Source: Bimuria novae-zelandiae CBS 107.79
Lineage: Eukaryota > Ascomycota > Dothideomycetes > Pleosporales > Didymosphaeriaceae
DNA: 64,000 nucleotides
NCBI GenBank assembly: GCA_010015655.1
Contig: ML976772.1
Coordinates: 128,600 to 192,599 of the forward strand
Direction: 5' to 3'
Below are positions 60,532 through 64,000 of this stretch, one piece after another. Under the pieces are notes generated by a model. It made no database searches, was not told the origin of the DNA, and saw nothing but the letters and a program-made list of their open reading frames with translations. The position numbers were made by a program, and so were the translations under genes. Numbering within the stretch: the first letter of the stretch is position 1; each line of letters begins with the position of its first letter.

Positions 60532-61513
60532 GGACCTACGTAGGTGGGACGAGAAGTGGATCTGCGTATAATACTCGGACTAAGTCTGAGTGCCATGTCG
60601 AACCCCGAGATGGGTAATGCAAAGGCCAGAAGGGCTTGCATCAGGCTTCAAAGGCCACACGTAGACGGATCTTTGGACATGAACCATGTGTCTTCCATTA
60701 AGGCGCATATGCTCAATCAACAATGAAACTTTATGAATGATGAATTCGGGCTCGCTCATGTGTTTTGCATAGTTCCAAGGGTTCTGCGCTTGATCACTGT
60801 CGACTCTTACAGTGTGCGACCTCGGGAGCCACTTCTCCCTGTGATAGGAAATGAACGATGGAGAGGCCCGATCCACGCTGAGGTTAGGGCTTGAGCTCCA
60901 CATATGCCACGTGATTGTCTGCTAGCGCCTTGGCAAATTCTGCCATAAAATCTTCGCGGAACCCGCACCCAGATTCTCTCGCTTGATCAAAAACAACGGA
61001 GCCAGCCACGACCATCAGCATCATCATGGCTTTTGGTTGCCAGTCACCTTACGGTGGCGTGGCTCCGGAGAACAACACTCCTGTAGGAAGCTGGCGTCTC
61101 GTGGGTCAACTTAAATGATGGCGATGGGGCGTCGGTGTCGATTTTATGGAGGACATCCCTATTCCAACACGCGCACGGTGTAACGCATGTGTGCGGGCAG
61201 CATGAAAGGCCACGGCTTGCACTTTGCGACGTCTGTGAGTGCAGCTTCACGCATTAAAAATAACACCTGTTGAGGTTGTGTTGGAACGACTGCAGCTCCC
61301 CAGTGCAGCAGAAACATCGCCATGTTAGGCACGCGTACGTAGGTAAATAATGTGTGTAGCACCAGTAATATTGCTACCAACTCAGTTCATCCATGAATGA
61401 AGCTTTTGGAAGAAAGAGGAAAGAAAGCATTCCAGGCCGCACCTTCCAAGTCTGTGCAACCAAGCTGATTAGCTTTGTGCGGTCGTTGCACTACATCAAC
61501 ACCCAACGCCCGC
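60532..61513. other. convergent intergenic region
   Basis: 3' flanks of PRE1 (+) and the sugar-phosphate cyclase (-). No other feature is recognised. Confidence 0.5.
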
Positions 61514-63180
61514 TCAATTCTTGTATCCATTCTCGTACCCATTCGCCAAAACCTCCTTGAGCCCGTTGGGTACTCCGTTGGCCACCCTGTGAGCAGCATC
61601 ATCGGTCTTGGTGCCGTTCAACTTGCCGTTTACCTTTCCGTTCATCGTCTGCTCCACGGGCTTGTCGTTGAGGGTGTAGCCGGTGTCGCTCGCATCGACA
61701 AAAGCATCGAGACCTTCACCGTTGCGGGGATACTGCTTCATGATCTCCTTGTGTTGTCGTAGCGCAGCGTTCATCTCATCCGCGGTAACGTCGTTAAGGA
61801 AAACGCAGCTTCCCAGAGGATTCGGCACGGCTGCACGCAGCTTACCATCTCGGGTCTTCAGGATGGCTGCCGTGGCTTTCGCGAGGATCTCCTCGTTGAA
61901 GAGTTCGTGGTCCATGGATAGGCCAGCGCGCGAGAACAACTTCAGGATGCGGTGGTGCTCCTCATCGCTCATGAGCTTGCAGCTATTAGCCAGTGTCGCG
62001 GAATAAGCCATGTCGATGGAGATGGCGTGACCATGGCGAAGTGGCACGTCGGGTGTGAGCTGCAGCGACGTTAGCGATTGTCAGGGTGAATCTTGAGTGA
62101 ACTGACCCCGTGCAGCGGGTTCCATGTGTGTCCATAGGCGATGACACGATCCAAGCCGATCTCGTGAAGGTTGGGAGTCTCGAGCTTCAACATCTCGTAA
62201 ATACCAGAGCGGTTGATCTCATCTGCTGCCTTGCGAACCGCTCCATCCGCATCATCACTACGACCGAACTTGGTCTGGATGAGCTTCTCACAGTACTGAT
62301 CAAGCAGGTCAAACGTTCGCAGGTGAGCGCAGCTGGAAATCTTGATCAACTCTGCGAAACCATTCCGTACCTGCGACTCAGGCAGGGTTCGAAGGAACGT
62401 GAAGTCGAGGAAAGTGTGCATGGGAGCATGGTAAGCTCCGAGACGATTCTTATAGTTGCCGTAGTTCACAGCGACCTTGATACTGACAGAAGCATCAATC
62501 AGTCCGATAACAGTTGTAGGAATGCGGATGAAGTTCGTGTTCCTTCGGTACGGAGCACAAGCGAATCTATAACCGCGAATTAGCAAAATGACCTGGAAGG
62601 GCTAATAGGCCAGAGTGCCTTAGATATGCTCTTCGGCTATGGACCAGTGGCATGCCTTTACCCAGCAACGTCGGTGACAAGACCTCCTCCCTGGGGGCGC
62701 GTTAGCGATGCGGAAAAAAGGAACAAAAGATCGTTCACAAACCACTACCAAGACCGGCTCTTTGCGAATTATGCCGAAGTCGGTCATGGAATCCACAATG
62801 CTTAGGAAGGTGTCGATGGACTTGGCCTTTTCTCCGATCATGGTCTTGTGGATCTTCAATTCCAGATTATAGTGGTCGAAGTACCTCTCCATCTGCTCGC
62901 CGTACAGGTTGTAGATGTTAAGGTCCATGACCGCAAGAGCGCGGCCCCAGCGTTGGTAGCAGTCGGCAAGCTGCTTGTTCTGCGGGTTGAACACGCCATC
63001 GAGGAACGTGAAGTCATATTCGACTATTTGCACGAACGTTAGCGGGCTGACGCTAAGAGTCCAGTATCACGCTTTTCGGTCGGAGAGAGCTCATATGCTG
63101 CAGGTCTACGTACTCTTCTCGTATCCCTCGACGTGGAACCCATTCTGCGTCTCAACGACGGAAGCTTTAAGGTCAGACAT
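61514..63180 (-). CDS. sedoheptulose-7-phosphate cyclase, DDGS/EEVS type (dehydroquinate synthase superfamily)
   Basis: Makes a cyclitol from sedoheptulose 7-phosphate; in fungi and cyanobacteria the DDGS type makes 4-deoxygadusol for mycosporines. Five exons: 63114-63180, 62743-63023, 62662-62690, 62107-62566 and 61514-62059 (introns 90, 52, 95 and 47 nt), 460 residues. Blocks: KIEYDFTFLDGVFNPQN, YFDHYNLELKIHKTMIGEKA, then the NAD-binding GGGLVTDVAG (residues 117-126, encoded by a 29-nt exon), FIRIPTTVIGLIDASVSIKV, NRLGAYHAPMHTFLDF, NGFAELIKIS, RVIAYGHTW and RHGHAISIDMAYSATLA. Likely metal ligands are Glu198, His272 and His288. It lacks the shikimate-type dehydroquinate synthase signatures. 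The C-terminal ~60 residues are Asn/Gly-rich and extra. The first donor of intron 2 is GTTTGT, weaker than the rest. DDGS versus EEVS is not settled by eye. Confidence 0.88.
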
Positions 63181-64000
63181 TGTGGTCGGTAAAGAATCAA
63201 AGAAGGATCTTAAGAAGAGATAGTTGATACCTGCTACAAATATCTGAGCTGCGTGCGGACCCTTCACTCTATATAAGTATCTGCGTCTCATTGACGCACC
63301 CAGTCAACTGCGTTCATGGCTGTAGGCGGAATTCTCATTGGTCCATAGAGGCCAAATACTGGCTGGTAAAGTCAACCAAATGCAGCCGCCTTGCTCATCA
63401 CTTGGTGCTCGTAATTCCTTGTCCTGTAAAACTTAAGGCTAGTTCCCCGTGCTCCGCTAACCTAAGCTTCTACGGGAACCCATGATGAAACGACCCGTTC
63501 GGGGAGGAGAACTATGAGCCTGGATCTTGGATTAGATTGTTCCGGTGCATGGAAATCATATTCTTGTCATGCATATCCTTTGGTTCCGTATCCTAGGCGA
63601 GCATACGGAGGCGCTACACGTAGTACTTGTTAGGAACAGGAATGATGCTTCCTGACGCGCTAACTACATTAGGCCGAGATATCATCCAGTTGCTACTCGC
63701 CCCACACGCCAACCGGAGGTTGGCCCTGCGCAGCCCAACGTAACTTCGCAGCCCAACGTAACTTTGTATAGAGAATCGAAATTGATCCAGTCTTTTGACA
63801 GCGTAGACTTCAATTATATGGGCTAATATACAGTGGAGTTGGTGTAGCAAGTAGGGCAGGATCTACAGTCATCTCTCTAAGAGATGGGACCCATCGGGGC
63901 TGATTTTGTAGGCTCTGCAAGTGGGCGTCCTTGTACGTTTTTGCAGCCTTTCGAGCAACCTTTTGAGCCTCAAGCTCTACACGTTGATCAATTGCTTGTC
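63181..64000. other. upstream region of the cyclase gene; no gene seen
   Basis: Promoter side of the cyclase, then about 700 bp with no recognisable frame to the window end. It contains the 18-bp tandem duplication at 63729-63764. A neighbouring gene may start beyond 64000. Confidence 0.5.
63729..63764. repeat. 18-bp direct tandem duplication
   Basis: The unit cgcagcccaacgtaactt occurs at 63729-63746 and exactly again at 63747-63764. Confidence 0.95.

Overview
The window is nuclear DNA of a filamentous ascomycete. Genes carry many short introns (mostly 47-100 nt) with GT..AG ends and GCTAAC/ACTGAC-like branch sites close to the acceptor. The protein set is fungal: Zn2Cys6 regulator, U3 snoRNP Utp13, condensin Brn1, kinesin-7, Sm-B, HeLo-like protein. 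A very AT-rich, CpG-poor island (about 6701-7320) looks like RIP-decayed DNA, and there is a sedoheptulose-7-phosphate cyclase of the mycosporine type. These point to Pezizomycotina, and I would guess Dothideomycetes (inference only).

Layout, left to right. 1-1177: 3' end of MSH4 (+). 3147-4747: Zn2Cys6 transcription factor (-), rebuilt from three exons. 4748-8308: gene-poor stretch with the AT-rich island. 8309-9200: dienelactone hydrolase pseudogene (-) with two in-frame TAG codons. 9702-12233: condensin BRN1 (-), divergent from a large cation/Ca exchanger at 12720-15827 (+). 17544-20074: coiled-coil plus ubiquitin-like-domain protein (+). 21831-23120: epoxide hydrolase (+). 23590-24578: secreted CAP/PR-1 protein (-). 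25313-27195: GT23-like type II membrane glycosyltransferase (-). 29142-32127: kinesin-7 (-). 33964-35952: conserved membrane-associated protein (-), divergent from UTP13 at 36187-39002 (+). 39003-42215: gene-poor. 42216-43815: four-TM MARVEL-like protein (+). 45302-47458: HeLo-like N-terminal domain protein (+). 49001-49629: RPL11 (-), divergent from SMB1 at 49896-50779 (+). 51449-52132: mitochondrial pyruvate carrier MPC1 (+). 52586-55369: disordered protein (-). 56870-58488: enolase (-), divergent from proteasome beta-4 PRE1 at 59619-60531 (+). 61514-63180: DDGS/EEVS-type sugar-phosphate cyclase (-), possibly the edge of a mycosporine locus that continues past 64000.

Most genes are housekeeping (ribosome, splicing, proteasome, glycolysis, rRNA processing, chromosome biology), often in head-to-head pairs. 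They are separated by accessory or decayed stretches. The most unusual signals are extreme exon structures: a start codon split by an intron (PRE1), an ATG-only coding exon (RPL11), a 9-nt exon (SMB1), and 28- and 29-nt exons (UTP13 and the cyclase). The others are the RIP-like island with a nearby pseudogene carrying RIP-compatible stops, and the mycosporine-type cyclase at the window edge. All splice sites were chosen by eye from reading frame and family conservation.
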